In this document: positions 26,384 through 35,428 of the stretch, one piece after another
Position numbering within the stretch: position 1 is the stretch's first letter
How the letters are laid out: each line of letters begins with the position of its first letter
NCBI RefSeq assembly: GCF_001528665.1
Contig: NZ_BBYJ01000022.1
Location: 90,968 to 154,967 of the forward strand
DNA length: 64,000 bases
Reading direction: 5' to 3'
Source of the DNA: Microtetraspora malaysiensis
Lineage (GTDB): Bacteria; Actinomycetota; Actinomycetes; Streptosporangiales; Streptosporangiaceae
Notes under the pieces: model-generated
What the model was told of the DNA's origin: nothing
The model's input: only the letters and a program-made list of their open reading frames with translations
The model's database searches: none
Program-made: the position numbers and the translations under genes

Positions 26384-27124
26384 ATGTCCCTTCGTCGTAA
26401 CCTTCGCGTCGCGTCCGCCGCCGGACTGCTGGCCGCCGTCTCCACGTCGGCCGCCCTGGTCCTGTCCGGCCCGGCGCACGCCACACCGGACCGTCCCGTC
26501 CCCGCCGCGGCCGAGGAGAAGGCCGCCGTCGCCCCGTTCATCTACGGCGAGGACATCTCCAACCACGAGCCCGACCACGACTGGAGCGCCAGCCCCGCGA
26601 AGTTCGGCATCGTCAAGGCCACCGAGGGCCTGACCTTCCGCGACGGCACCTTCGCCCGGAACTGGCGGCAGATCGGCGAGAAGGGCATCGTGCGCGGCGC
26701 CTACCACTTCGCGCACCCCAGCAACGACCCGATCGCCGAGGCGAACCACTTCCTCTCCGTGGTGAACGCGCAGCCCGGCAAGCAGGGCGACCTGCTCGTG
26801 CTCGACCTGGAGGCGACCGACGGCATGTCCGTCGCGCACGTCAACAAATGGGCCAAGACCTGGCTCGCGTACGTGAAGGCGAAGACGGGCGCCACGCCGC
26901 TGATCTACAGCGGGTGGAACTTCGCCGACACCTACGGTCGTGGCCTGGCGGAGTACCCGCTCTGGGTCGCCCACTACAGCAAGGCGAAGGGCACCGTGAC
27001 CCCGCCCGCCGACTGGAAGAGCTGGGCCATCCACCAGTACACCGAGGACCCCATCGACGAGAACGTCTCGGCGCTGAGCGCCGACCAGCTGCGCGCCCTG
27101 GGCCGCCCCGCCGCCAAGGCGTAA
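26384..27124 (+). CDS. Secreted GH25 lysozyme (muramidase)
   Basis: A 246-residue protein starting at ATG 26384 after AGGAGAAA. A signal peptide covers residues 1-33, ending SGPAHA. The rest is one GH25 domain: IYGEDISNHEPDHDW carries the first catalytic Asp, FGIVKATEGLTFRD the substrate cleft, and LLVLDLEATDGM the DxE catalytic pair; SWAIHQYTEDP closes the barrel. It cleaves the MurNAc-GlcNAc bond of peptidoglycan outside the cell. There is no separate wall-binding domain. Expression should fall or rise with c-di-AMP through the upstream riboswitch. A hairpin terminator follows. Confidence 0.94.
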   Translation: MSLRRNLRVASAAGLLAAVSTSAALVLSGPAHATPDRPVPAAAEEKAAVAPFIYGEDISNHEPDHDWSASPAKFGIVKATEGLTFRDGTFARNWRQIGEKGIVRGAYHFAHPSNDPIAEANHFLSVVNAQPGKQGDLLVLDLEATDGMSVAHVNKWAKTWLAYVKAKTGATPLIYSGWNFADTYGRGLAEYPLWVAHYSKAKGTVTPPADWKSWAIHQYTEDPIDENVSALSADQLRALGRPAAKA

Positions 27125-27139
27125 CCGCCCCCCGCGCTC

Positions 27140-27176
27140 ACGCCCACCGCCTTCCCGTACAGGAGGCGGTGGGCGT
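27140..27176 (+). terminator. Hairpin terminator after GH25 lysozyme
   Basis: ACGCCCACCGCCT pairs with AGGCGGTGGGCGT over an 11-nt loop; no T run. Confidence 0.75.
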
Positions 27177-27250
27177 TCGCGTGTCACGGGGCGCGCGTAC
27201 CCCCTTGCCGCCGGGCGGCCCATGGGATAGAAATGCGCTCACCCTGAGTA

Positions 27251-27261
27251 GGAAAGTTTCC
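27251..27261. promoter_or_regulatory. Candidate ROK-regulator operator
   Basis: GGAAAGTTTCC is a perfect 11-bp palindrome about 30 bp upstream of the ROK gene start. Palindromes of this kind precede many actinomycete ROK-controlled sugar operons, so autoregulation is likely. Confidence 0.55.
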
Positions 27262-27292
27262 GACCTACTCGGTGCCGGGACGGAGGGTGAGC

Positions 27293-28501
27293 GTGGGCGG
27301 CGACTACCTCGCGGGGCCGCAGGGCCTGCTCCGGTCGATCAACGCGCGCGCCGTGCTCGCCGTCGTCGACCGCGAGGGGCCGCTGGGCCGGCCCGAGATC
27401 ACCAGGGCGACCGGCCTGTCCAAGACCACCGTCGCCCAGGCGCTGCGCGAGCTCATCGCGCGCGACGTCGTCGACGAGGCGGGCATCGACACCGCGCGCA
27501 GGGGACCCGCCGCGACGCTCTACCGGATCGCCCCCCGCTGCGCGTTCGGCCTCGGCGTCGACATCGGGCACCTGCGGGTTCGCGTCGCGGTCGTGGACGC
27601 GACCGGAGAGGTCCTCGCCCGCGCCGAGGCCCCCGCGCCGCGCCGGGACGCCGCCGCCCTGGCGGACACGGTGACCGCCCTCGCGTCCGAGTGCGCCGGA
27701 CGGGCCGGCATCGGCGTGGCCGCCGTGGGCCAGGCCGTCATCGGAGTCCCCGCCATCGTCGGCCGCGACGGCCGCACCATCCGACGGGCGTACGGCCTGC
27801 CGCGGGGCGGCAAGGGGCTGGTCGACGCGATCGCGCGCGACCTGCCCATGCCGCTGCTCCTGGAGAACGACGTCAACCTGGCCGCCGTCGCCGAGCAGCG
27901 GTTCGGCGCGTGCGCGGACGTCGGCGACTTCGTCCTGCTCGGCGTCGGCGTCGGCCTCGGCGCCGGGATCGTGCTCGGCGGCCGGCTGCACCGGGGGTTC
28001 GCCGGAGGAGCGGGCGAGGTCGGCTTCCTGCCCCACCCCGCGACCGAGCTCGGCACCGAGGTGCTCGGCGCCCGGCGCATCGCCGAGCAGGCCAGGGCGG
28101 CCGGCATCGCGGGCCGGCCGTCCCCCCGCGAGCTCTTCGAGCGCGCCAGGGGCGGTGACGAGAAGGCGCTCGCGGTCGTGGACGCCACCGCCCGCAGGAT
28201 CGCCCACGTCGCGGCCTCCATCGCCCTGGTGATCGAGCCGGAGTTGTTCGTGCTCGGCGGGGCGGTCGGCGCCAACGCCGACCTGCTGCTCGGCCGGGTC
28301 CGCCACCACCTCGCCAAGGACGCCGGCCCGCTGCCGATCAGGGTCATCGCGAGTGGTGTGCCCGACGACGCCGTCCTGCGCGGCGCGGCCTGGCTCGCCC
28401 GCCATCACGCCAGGGAACGCGCCTTCGCCGCCGCCACGGGCGCGCCCCCGCAGGATGCCGGCCCCGGAGGCCGGCCGTACGACACCGACTCCGCCGGGTG
28501 A
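27293..28501 (+). CDS. ROK-family transcriptional repressor
   Basis: About 402 residues. The N-terminal winged helix-turn-helix is RPEITRATGLSKTTVAQALR. The ROK sugar-kinase-like body has FGLGVDIGHLRVRVAVVD (phosphate-1), LLLENDVNLAAVAEQRFG (catalytic-type Asp region) and GVGVGLGAGIVLGG. The Cys-rich zinc motif of kinase-type ROKs is not seen, which fits a regulator. GTG 27293 is chosen from GGAGGG at the right spacing; GTGs at 27272 and 27287 are in frame. It heads an operon with a carbohydrate deacetylase and a sugar symporter and probably senses the imported sugar. Confidence 0.9.
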   Translation: MGGDYLAGPQGLLRSINARAVLAVVDREGPLGRPEITRATGLSKTTVAQALRELIARDVVDEAGIDTARRGPAATLYRIAPRCAFGLGVDIGHLRVRVAVVDATGEVLARAEAPAPRRDAAALADTVTALASECAGRAGIGVAAVGQAVIGVPAIVGRDGRTIRRAYGLPRGGKGLVDAIARDLPMPLLLENDVNLAAVAEQRFGACADVGDFVLLGVGVGLGAGIVLGGRLHRGFAGGAGEVGFLPHPATELGTEVLGARRIAEQARAAGIAGRPSPRELFERARGGDEKALAVVDATARRIAHVAASIALVIEPELFVLGGAVGANADLLLGRVRHHLAKDAGPLPIRVIASGVPDDAVLRGAAWLARHHARERAFAAATGAPPQDAGPGGRPYDTDSAG

Positions 28502-28506
28502 CCGCG

Positions 28507-28534
28507 CGGCTCCAGGAAAGCGGCTCCAGGAAAG
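28507..28534. repeat. Tandem 14-bp duplication carrying Shine-Dalgarno sequence
   Basis: CGGCTCCAGGAAAG occurs twice head to tail (28507-28520, 28521-28534). The second copy runs into GGGGACACCAC before the deacetylase GTG, so the ribosome-binding purine tract is duplicated. Confidence 0.8.
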
Positions 28535-28544
28535 GGGACACCAC

Positions 28545-29441
28545 GTGAACCTCGCACGACGGCTCGGCGCCCGGGAGGACGACCGGCTGTTGATCGTCAA
28601 CGCCGACGACTACGGCATGTGCCACGCGGCCAACACCGGCATCACCTCGCTGCTCGCCGCCCGCGCCATCAGCTCGGCGACCGTCATGACCCCGTGCCCG
28701 TGGGCCCCCGAAGCGATCCGTACCGCCGTCGCCGGCGGCTACGACGTGGGCGTCCACCTGACCTTCACCAGCGAGTGGGAGGGCTACCGGTGGGGGCCGG
28801 TGACCCGTGACCGCGGGGTGTCCTCGCTGGTGGACGAGGCCGGCTACTTCCCGGCCGACTGCCGGGCGGTCGAGGAGCGGGCCGACCCGGACGAGGTCCA
28901 CGCCGAGATCACCGCCCAGATCCGCAGGGCCGTGACCCTCGGCCTGGACCCCTCGCACGCCGACAACCACATGGGCAGCCTGTACGGCCTGGTGACCGGC
29001 CGGGACTTCCTGGACGTCGTGTTCAAGGCGTGTGCCGAGCACGGCCTGCCGTTCCGGCTGCCCAGGACCCTGGACGGCATGGGCCTGCCCGAGGAGCTGG
29101 AGCCGATCGCGGCGGCGCGGGCGGAGGCGGCGGACGCGGCCGGGGTGGTGATCCTCGACCGGCTCTGGACGCTGCCGTTCGAGCTGGCCGAGGGTGAGAC
29201 GTACGAGAGTGTCAGGAACGACATGATCGGGCTGATCCGGGCGCTGCGGCCCGGTGTGACGGAGCTCTACATCCACCCGTTCGAGGAGACCGGCGAGCTG
29301 CGGCAGATCATGCCGCACCACGCGAAGCGCGCCATGGAGCTGCGGCTCTTCACCGATCCGGAGGTCCGCCGGGCGGTCGACGAGGAGGGCGTCCGGCTGA
29401 TCGGCTGGTCCGACCTGCGCGCCCTGCAGAGGTCGCGATGA
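28545..29441 (+). CDS. ChbG/YdjC-family carbohydrate deacetylase
   Basis: A 298-residue metal-dependent deacetylase. LLIVNADDYGMCHAANTGI holds the Asp pair of the metal site, and VGVHLTFTSEWEG plus DPSHADNHMGSLYG supply the His ligands. LYIHPFEETGELRQI closes the active site. Enzymes of this family remove an acetyl group from chitobiose-type or related N-acetyl sugars. GTG 28545 has GGAAAGGGG upstream. It overlaps the symporter gene by ATGA, so deacetylation probably follows uptake of the same sugar. Confidence 0.9.
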   Translation: MNLARRLGAREDDRLLIVNADDYGMCHAANTGITSLLAARAISSATVMTPCPWAPEAIRTAVAGGYDVGVHLTFTSEWEGYRWGPVTRDRGVSSLVDEAGYFPADCRAVEERADPDEVHAEITAQIRRAVTLGLDPSHADNHMGSLYGLVTGRDFLDVVFKACAEHGLPFRLPRTLDGMGLPEELEPIAAARAEAADAAGVVILDRLWTLPFELAEGETYESVRNDMIGLIRALRPGVTELYIHPFEETGELRQIMPHHAKRAMELRLFTDPEVRRAVDEEGVRLIGWSDLRALQRSR

Positions 29442-30754
29442 TCGGCCGCGGCCGGATGCTCGCCTACGGGTCGGGCAACCTGTCGGTCAACCTGCTGGCG
29501 CAGGCGTTCGCGACCTTCGCCACCTTCTACTACGTGGACCACCTCGGCGTCGATCCGGCGCTGATCGGCGTCGCCATGGTCATCCACGGCATCGTGAACG
29601 CGCTGCTCAACCCTTTGGTGGGGCACGTCTCGGACCGGACGCGCACCCGCTGGGGGAGGCGGGTGCCGTACATCGCGATCGGGATGGCGCCGCTGGCGGC
29701 GGCGTTCACCATGATCTGGATCCCGCTCGTGGACGGTGGAACCGCCCGCTTCTGGTACTTCCTGATCGCGGTCCTCGTCTACGACGTGCTGTTCGTCGTC
29801 GTGGTGCTGAACTACGTGGCGCTGTTCCCCGAGATGTTCACCACCATCGCCGAGCGGGCCGCCGCCGCGTCCTGGCGGCAGATGTTCGCCATCGTCGGCA
29901 TGATCGTCGGCGTCGCCGCCGCGCCCGTGCTGTACGGGCTCATCGGATGGCCCGCGATGGGCATGTTCTTCGGCGTCGTCGCGCTGGCCTTCTTCGCGTT
30001 GTCGCTGCGCGGGTCGGTCGAGCGGGTCCGGGCCGAACGCGAGAGCTTCGGGTTCCTGACCGCGGTCCGCTACACGCTCGCCAACCGGGCGTTCGTCACG
30101 TACGTCCTGGGCAGCTTCCTGCTGCAACTGACCTTCGCCCTGCTGCAGGCGGGCATCCCGTTCTTCACCAAGTACGCCCTGGGCGAGCCCGACTCCGCCA
30201 ACACCGTCATCCTGGGCGCGGTGTTCGTCACCGCGATCCCGCTCGTCTACGTCTGGAGCCGGGTCACCACCCGGATCGGCCCGCGCCGCGCCGTCCTCGC
30301 CGCGATCATCGTGTACGGCGCGGCCCTCGTGCCGTTCCTCTTCGTCGGCGGTCTCGCCCTCGCGGCGGTCGCCGGGGCCGCGGTCGGCGTGGGGATCGCG
30401 GGCATGCTGGTCCTCCTGGAGATCCTGCTCGCCGAGGTGATCGACGACGACGAGCGCAGGACGGGCGCCCGCCGCGAGGGGATGTATTTCGGGATGAACG
30501 GGTTCATCGTCCGCTGGGCGGTGTCGCTCCAGGCGGTGATCATCAGTATGGTGCTGTCCCGGTCCGGTTACCAGGCGGGGGCGGCCGTGCAGCCCGGCTC
30601 CGTCGTGACCGGCGTCCGGCTGATGCTGGGCGGGGTTCCCCTGATCGTGCTGGCGGTGGCGTTCGGCTGCTTCCTGCTCTACCCGCTGCGGGCGGGCGTC
30701 CGCCCGGCCGGCGAGAGCGGCCCGGTCCCGATCTCCGGCCCACCCGCTCCTTGA
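29438..30754 (+). CDS. GPH-family (MelB-like) sugar:cation symporter
   Basis: A 438-residue MFS protein with 12 transmembrane helices. GPH features are YGSGNLSVNLLAQAFATFAT in helix 1, NPLVGHVSDRTRTRWGRRVPYI after helix 2 (shown by its Asp and Arg residues), and FFTKYALGEP in the second half. It imports a glycoside or amino-sugar oligomer with H+ or Na+. ATGA overlap with the deacetylase gene makes them one translational unit beneath the ROK regulator. Confidence 0.9.
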   Translation: MIGRGRMLAYGSGNLSVNLLAQAFATFATFYYVDHLGVDPALIGVAMVIHGIVNALLNPLVGHVSDRTRTRWGRRVPYIAIGMAPLAAAFTMIWIPLVDGGTARFWYFLIAVLVYDVLFVVVVLNYVALFPEMFTTIAERAAAASWRQMFAIVGMIVGVAAAPVLYGLIGWPAMGMFFGVVALAFFALSLRGSVERVRAERESFGFLTAVRYTLANRAFVTYVLGSFLLQLTFALLQAGIPFFTKYALGEPDSANTVILGAVFVTAIPLVYVWSRVTTRIGPRRAVLAAIIVYGAALVPFLFVGGLALAAVAGAAVGVGIAGMLVLLEILLAEVIDDDERRTGARREGMYFGMNGFIVRWAVSLQAVIISMVLSRSGYQAGAAVQPGSVVTGVRLMLGGVPLIVLAVAFGCFLLYPLRAGVRPAGESGPVPISGPPAP

Positions 30755-30788
30755 GGACCGTCATCACGGGGCGAGGCGGCGGCCGGGC

Positions 30789-31814
30789 TCAGATCGTGAC
30801 GAGCATCTTGCCGATGTTCTCGCCCCTCAGCATGCCGAGGAACGCGTCCGGGGCGTTGCGCAGGCCGTTCACAACCGTCTGACGCTCGCGCAGCCGGCCG
30901 TCGCGCAGCCAGCCGCCGACCTCGTGCAGCAGGTCGGGCATGCGCCGGGCGCTGTCCCCGACGATGAAGCCCCGCAACGCCAGCCGCTTGGTAACGATCT
31001 TGAACATGTTGTGCGGCCCCGGCGGCGGATCCGGGACGTTGTACTGCGCCACCGCGCCGCAGCAGGCGACCCGGCCGTGCTCGTTCAGCAGGTCGATGGC
31101 GGCCTCCAGATGGTCGCCGCCGACGTTGTCGAAGTAGACGTCCACACCGTCCGGCGCGGCCGCGCGGAGCTGCTCCACGACCGGGCCGTCCTTGTAGTTG
31201 AAGGCGGCGTCGAACCCCAGCTCCTCGTTCAGGTAGCGGACCTTCTCCGCCGACCCGGCGCTGCCGATGACGCGGGGGGAGCCGCGCAACCTGGCCATCT
31301 GCCCCACCAGCGAACCGACCGCCCCGGCCGCCGCGGACACGAAGACGATGTCGCGCGGGGTGAACCCCGCGACGTCGAACAGGCCGACGTACGCGGTGAG
31401 GCCGACCATCCCCAGCACGCCCAGGTACGAGCCCAGCGGCGCGGCGTCCGGATCGACCACGCGGGCCGACTTGGCGTCCAGCAGCGCGTACTCGCGCCAG
31501 CCCAGGGGGTGGACCACCTTCTGCCCGGGCCGGAACCGGCCGGAGGCGTCCGCGATCACCTCGCCCACGGCGCCGCCCTCCAGCGGTTTGCCGACCTCGA
31601 AGGGCGGGACGTAGGACGGGCCGGCGTTCATCCGGCCGCGCATGTACGGATCGACGCTCATGATCTCGTTGTGGACCAGGAGCTGCCCGGGGCCGGGAGG
31701 CTCGACCGGGGCCTCGGCGATGTCGAAGTTCTCCGGGGTGGGCCATCCCCGGGGCCGGGACGCGAGCCGCACCTCGAGGCCCCGCTCGGGCAACGGCCGG
31801 TGTGGCTGGTTCAC
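30789..31814 (-). CDS. NADP-dependent MDR oxidoreductase (CurA/2-alkenal reductase-like)
   Basis: A 341-residue zinc-free medium-chain reductase. SVDPYMRGRMN near the N-terminus, LGMVGLTAYVGLFDVAG and the cofactor motif VSAAAGAVGSLVGQ identify the CurA/leukotriene-B4-dehydrogenase-like branch, which reduces activated C=C bonds of enones and 2-alkenals with NADPH. GTG 31814 has GGATGGA upstream. It is divergent from icmF across a 252-bp gap containing a strong palindrome, so both might share a regulator. Confidence 0.92.
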   Translation of the reverse strand: MNQPHRPLPERGLEVRLASRPRGWPTPENFDIAEAPVEPPGPGQLLVHNEIMSVDPYMRGRMNAGPSYVPPFEVGKPLEGGAVGEVIADASGRFRPGQKVVHPLGWREYALLDAKSARVVDPDAAPLGSYLGVLGMVGLTAYVGLFDVAGFTPRDIVFVSAAAGAVGSLVGQMARLRGSPRVIGSAGSAEKVRYLNEELGFDAAFNYKDGPVVEQLRAAAPDGVDVYFDNVGGDHLEAAIDLLNEHGRVACCGAVAQYNVPDPPPGPHNMFKIVTKRLALRGFIVGDSARRMPDLLHEVGGWLRDGRLRERQTVVNGLRNAPDAFLGMLRGENIGKMLVTI

Positions 31815-32020
31815 GTTGATCGTCCATCCGTGCTCGGGGAGCGTCCCTGCTCAGGGCGCTTCCCTGCTCCTGTTCCTCCGGCCCGCCGCCGCAAACGTCA
31901 TGGCCGCGAAACCGCCCGTGCCCGCCCGTGCCCACCTGCGCCCGCCCGTGCCCGCCCGAACGGGGACGACGCGCGGAGCGGCCTTGCTTTGCGCCTCCGT
32001 TCTCTTCTATGCTCCGCGAT

Positions 32021-32040
32021 TTAGTAGGACGTCCTAATAA
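32021..32040. promoter_or_regulatory. Palindromic operator upstream of icmF
   Basis: TTAGTAGGACGTCCTAATAA: the core TAGGACGTCCTA is a perfect 12-bp palindrome and the outer arms match except for one pair. It lies 27 bp before the icmF start and close to an AT-rich -10-like stretch. Size and symmetry suit a TetR-family repressor; no such gene is adjacent. Confidence 0.65.
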
Positions 32041-32066
32041 ATTGTCGCTCGGTAGGAGTGTGGTCC

Positions 32067-35000
32067 ATGCATGTGCCGGTTCATCCCACGAGGTTCGTGA
32101 CGGCGGCGGCCCTGTTCGACGGACATGACGCGGCGATCAACATCATGCGGAGGATCCTGCAGTCACAGGGCGCCGAGGTGATCCACCTCGGGCACAACCG
32201 GTCGGTCGAGGAGGTCGTCACCGCGGCCATCCAGGAGGACGTCCAGGGTGTGGCGATCAGCTCCTACCAGGGCGGCCACGTGGAGTACTTCACCTACCTC
32301 GTGGACCTGCTGCGTGAGCGCGGCGCCGGCCACATCAAGGTGTACGGCGGGGGCGGCGGCGTGATCGTGCGGGAGGAGATCGAGCTGCTGCACGCGCGCG
32401 GCGTGGCCGGCATCTTCTCGCCCCAGGACGGCCAGCGGCTGGGCCTGGCAGGCATGATCAACAAGCTTGTCGAGACGTGCGACGTCGATCTCGCCGCGGG
32501 CGACGCGCCCGACATCGCCAAGGTGGTGGCCGGGGACCACGGGGCGCTCGCGCGCGCGGTCACCTTCGTCGAGGCGGGCCGGGCCGGCGCGGAGTGGCTC
32601 GGCGAGCTGCGCGCCGCCGCGTCCGCCCGGGAGATCCCCGTGCTCGGCATCACCGGGACCGGCGGTTCGGGCAAGTCCTCGCTCACGGACGAGCTGCTCC
32701 GCCGGATCAGGATCGACTACGAGGACAAGCTGCGGGTCGCGGTGATCGCCGTCGACCCGACCCGCCGGCGCGGCGGGGGAGCGCTGCTGGGCGACCGCAT
32801 CCGGATGAACAGCCTGACCGGGGGCTCGGTCTACTTCCGCTCCCTGGCCACCCGGGGCGCGCAGGAGCTGCCCCCGCACCTGGGGGACGTCATCGCCGCC
32901 TGCCGGGCGGCCGGGCACGACCTGGTGATCGTGGAGACCCCCGGCATCGGCCAGGGCGACGCCGCCATCGTCCCGTTCTCGGATGTTTCGCTGTACGTGA
33001 TGACGCCGGAGTTCGGCGCCGCCTCGCAGCTCGAGAAGATCGACATGCTCGACTTCGCCGACGTGGTGGCGATCAACAAGTACGAGCGGCGCGGCGCGGA
33101 GGACGCGCTGCGCGACGTGCGCCGCCAGATGGTGCGCAACCGCGAGGCGTTCGGCGTCCCCCCGGAGCAGATGCCGGTCTTCGGCACGATCGCCTCCCGC
33201 TTCAACGACGAGGGGGTGACCGCGCTCTACCAGCGGCTGCGCGCCCTGCTCGGCGAGAAGGGGCTGCCCGTCTCGCCCGGGCTGGTCCCCGAGGTGCGGG
33301 GCAACGCCTCCGAGGTGACCTCCGCGATCGTCTCGCCGTCCCGCGTCCGCTACCTGGCCGAGATCGCCGAGCACGTCCGCGGCTACCACGCCCGCACCGC
33401 CGCCCAGGCGGAGGCCGTACGCCGCCACCAGGCGCTGCTCACCGCGCGCGAGGCGGTCGCGGCCGACGGGGCGGCGACCGCCGACCTGGACCGGATCGCC
33501 GAGCGCGCCGCGGGCGCGGTCGACGCCGACAGCCGCGGGCTCCTCGACGGGTGGGCCGCCACGCGGGAGGCGTACGAGGCCGACGAGCTGGTGGTCAAGG
33601 TCCGCGACCGGGAGCTGCGCACGCCGCTGTGGCGCGAGACGCTGTCGGGCAGCCGCGTCCGGAGGGTGGCCCTGCCCCGGTACAGCGACCGCGGCGACCT
33701 GCTGAGCTTCCTGCGCTCGGAGAACCTGCCGGGCAGCTTCCCGTTCACCGCGGGGGTCTTCCCGTTCAAGCGGGACGACGAGGAGCCGACCCGGATGTTC
33801 GCCGGCGAGGGCGACGCGTTCCGCACCAACCGGCGCTTCAAGCTGCTGTCCGAGGGCCAGCCCGCGACGCGGCTGTCCACCGCGTTCGACTCGGTCACCC
33901 TGTACGGCAACGACCCCGACCTGCGTCCCGACATCTACGGAAAGGTCGGCACCTCCGGGGTGTCGATCGCCACCCTGGACGACATGAAGGCGCTCTACGA
34001 CGGGTTCGACCTGTCCGCGCCGAACACCTCGGTCTCCATGACCATCAACGGCCCGGCCCCCACCATCCTCGCGTTCTTCCTCAACGCCGCCGCCGACCAG
34101 GCGCTCGACCGGTTCGCGGCCGAGCACGGGCGGCAGCCCTCGGCGGAGGAGGCGGCCGGCCTGCGGGCCCGCACGATGGCCACCGTACGCGGGACCGTGC
34201 AGGCCGACATCCTGAAGGAGGACCAGGGGCAGAACACCTGCATCTTCTCCACCGAGTTCAGCCTGCGCATGATGGCCGACATCCAAGAGTGGTTCATCGC
34301 CAACAAGGTGCGGAACTTCTACTCGGTGTCGATCTCCGGCTACCACATCGCCGAGGCCGGGGCCAACCCCATCACCCAGCTCGCGTTCACCCTCGCCAAC
34401 GGCTTCACCTACGTCGAGGCGTACCTGGCGCGCGGCATGAATGTGGACGACTTCGCCCCCAACCTGTCGTTCTTCTTCTCCAACGGCATGGACCCCGAGT
34501 ACGCGGTGCTTGGCCGGGTCGCCCGCCGGATCTGGGCGGTCGCCATGCGCGAGCGGTACGGCGCGGGCGAGCGGGCGCGGAAGCTCAAATACCACATCCA
34601 GACCTCGGGCCGTTCCCTCCACGCCCAGGAGATGGACTTCAACGACATCCGCACCACCCTGCAGGCGTTGATCGCGATCTACGACAACTGCAACAGCCTG
34701 CACACCAACGCCTACGACGAGGCCGTCACCACCCCGTCGGCGGAGTCCGTACGGCGGGCCATGGCGATCCAGCTGATCATCAACCGCGAGTGGGGCATGG
34801 CCGTCAACGAGAACCCGCTGCAGGGCGCGTTCATCGTCGAGGAGCTCACCGATCTGGTCGAGGAGGCGGTGCTGCGGGAGTTCGAGCGCATCTCCGACCG
34901 CGGCGGCGTCCTCGGCGCGATGGAGACCGGCTACCAGCGCGGCAAGATCCAGGACGAGTCGATGCTGTACGAGACCCGCAAGCACGACGGCTCGCTCCCG

Positions 35001-35291
35001 ATCATCGGCGTGAACACTTTCCGGAACCCGAACGCCGCCGTCGACGACCACCGGGAGCTGGAGTTGGCCCGCGGCACCGAGGAGGAGAAGCAGGCCCAGC
35101 TCACCCGGCTGCGCGCCTTCCACGAGGCCCACGCCGAGGAGGCCCCGGCCGCGCTCGCCCGGCTGCGGGAGGCGGCGATGTCCCGGGAGAACGCCTTCGA
35201 CGCCCTCATGGACGCCGCCCGCGTCTGCTCGCTCGGGCAGATCACCGAGGCTCTCTTCGAGATCGGAGGCCAGTACCGCCGCAACGTGTGA
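32067..35291 (+). CDS. icmF: Fused isobutyryl-CoA mutase IcmF
   Basis: A 1074-residue single-chain B12 enzyme interconverting isobutyryl-CoA and n-butyryl-CoA. Domain 1 (about 8-140) is the B12-binding Rossmann module with DGHDAAINIM, where H20 is the lower cobalt ligand. Domain 2 (about 185-400) is a MeaI/MeaB-type G-protein chaperone with P-loop GITGTGGSGKSS and the NKYERRGAEDA region. Domain 3 (about 500-1074) is the substrate TIM barrel, with NTSVSMTINGPAPTILAF and FSTEFSLRM. ATG 32067 sits eight bases after AGGAG; GTG 32058 overlaps that site. It serves valine and branched/even-chain acyl-CoA metabolism. Confidence 0.96.
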   Translation: MHVPVHPTRFVTAAALFDGHDAAINIMRRILQSQGAEVIHLGHNRSVEEVVTAAIQEDVQGVAISSYQGGHVEYFTYLVDLLRERGAGHIKVYGGGGGVIVREEIELLHARGVAGIFSPQDGQRLGLAGMINKLVETCDVDLAAGDAPDIAKVVAGDHGALARAVTFVEAGRAGAEWLGELRAAASAREIPVLGITGTGGSGKSSLTDELLRRIRIDYEDKLRVAVIAVDPTRRRGGGALLGDRIRMNSLTGGSVYFRSLATRGAQELPPHLGDVIAACRAAGHDLVIVETPGIGQGDAAIVPFSDVSLYVMTPEFGAASQLEKIDMLDFADVVAINKYERRGAEDALRDVRRQMVRNREAFGVPPEQMPVFGTIASRFNDEGVTALYQRLRALLGEKGLPVSPGLVPEVRGNASEVTSAIVSPSRVRYLAEIAEHVRGYHARTAAQAEAVRRHQALLTAREAVAADGAATADLDRIAERAAGAVDADSRGLLDGWAATREAYEADELVVKVRDRELRTPLWRETLSGSRVRRVALPRYSDRGDLLSFLRSENLPGSFPFTAGVFPFKRDDEEPTRMFAGEGDAFRTNRRFKLLSEGQPATRLSTAFDSVTLYGNDPDLRPDIYGKVGTSGVSIATLDDMKALYDGFDLSAPNTSVSMTINGPAPTILAFFLNAAADQALDRFAAEHGRQPSAEEAAGLRARTMATVRGTVQADILKEDQGQNTCIFSTEFSLRMMADIQEWFIANKVRNFYSVSISGYHIAEAGANPITQLAFTLANGFTYVEAYLARGMNVDDFAPNLSFFFSNGMDPEYAVLGRVARRIWAVAMRERYGAGERARKLKYHIQTSGRSLHAQEMDFNDIRTTLQALIAIYDNCNSLHTNAYDEAVTTPSAESVRRAMAIQLIINREWGMAVNENPLQGAFIVEELTDLVEEAVLREFERISDRGGVLGAMETGYQRGKIQDESMLYETRKHDGSLPIIGVNTFRNPNAAVDDHRELELARGTEEEKQAQLTRLRAFHEAHAEEAPAALARLREAAMSRENAFDALMDAARVCSLGQITEALFEIGGQYRRNV

Positions 35292-35331
35292 CCCCGTCCC
35301 CGCCGTCCGCGAGGTCCTCCCTCCGCCGGGA

Positions 35332-35363
35332 CGCGACGCACCGCCGGTGAGCGGTGCGTCGCG
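35332..35363 (+). terminator. Hairpin terminator after icmF
   Basis: CGCGACGCACCGC pairs perfectly with GCGGTGCGTCGCG across a 6-nt loop. Confidence 0.78.
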
Positions 35364-35428
35364 GGAACCGGCGGGGCGGTGGGCCGCGTCGAACCGATCA
35401 ACGATCATGATCGGAAAAAGGGGCGAGG

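Noticed and set aside
25954..26541. 195-codon minus-strand frame across the riboswitch leader and lysozyme start
   Set aside because: Low-complexity Ala/Arg/Gly and antisense to the GH25 signal peptide.
32163..35408. Very long open frame antisense to icmF
   Set aside because: A mirror of GC-rich codon structure; His/Val/Asp-rich with no domain, while the plus strand encodes a full IcmF with all motifs.
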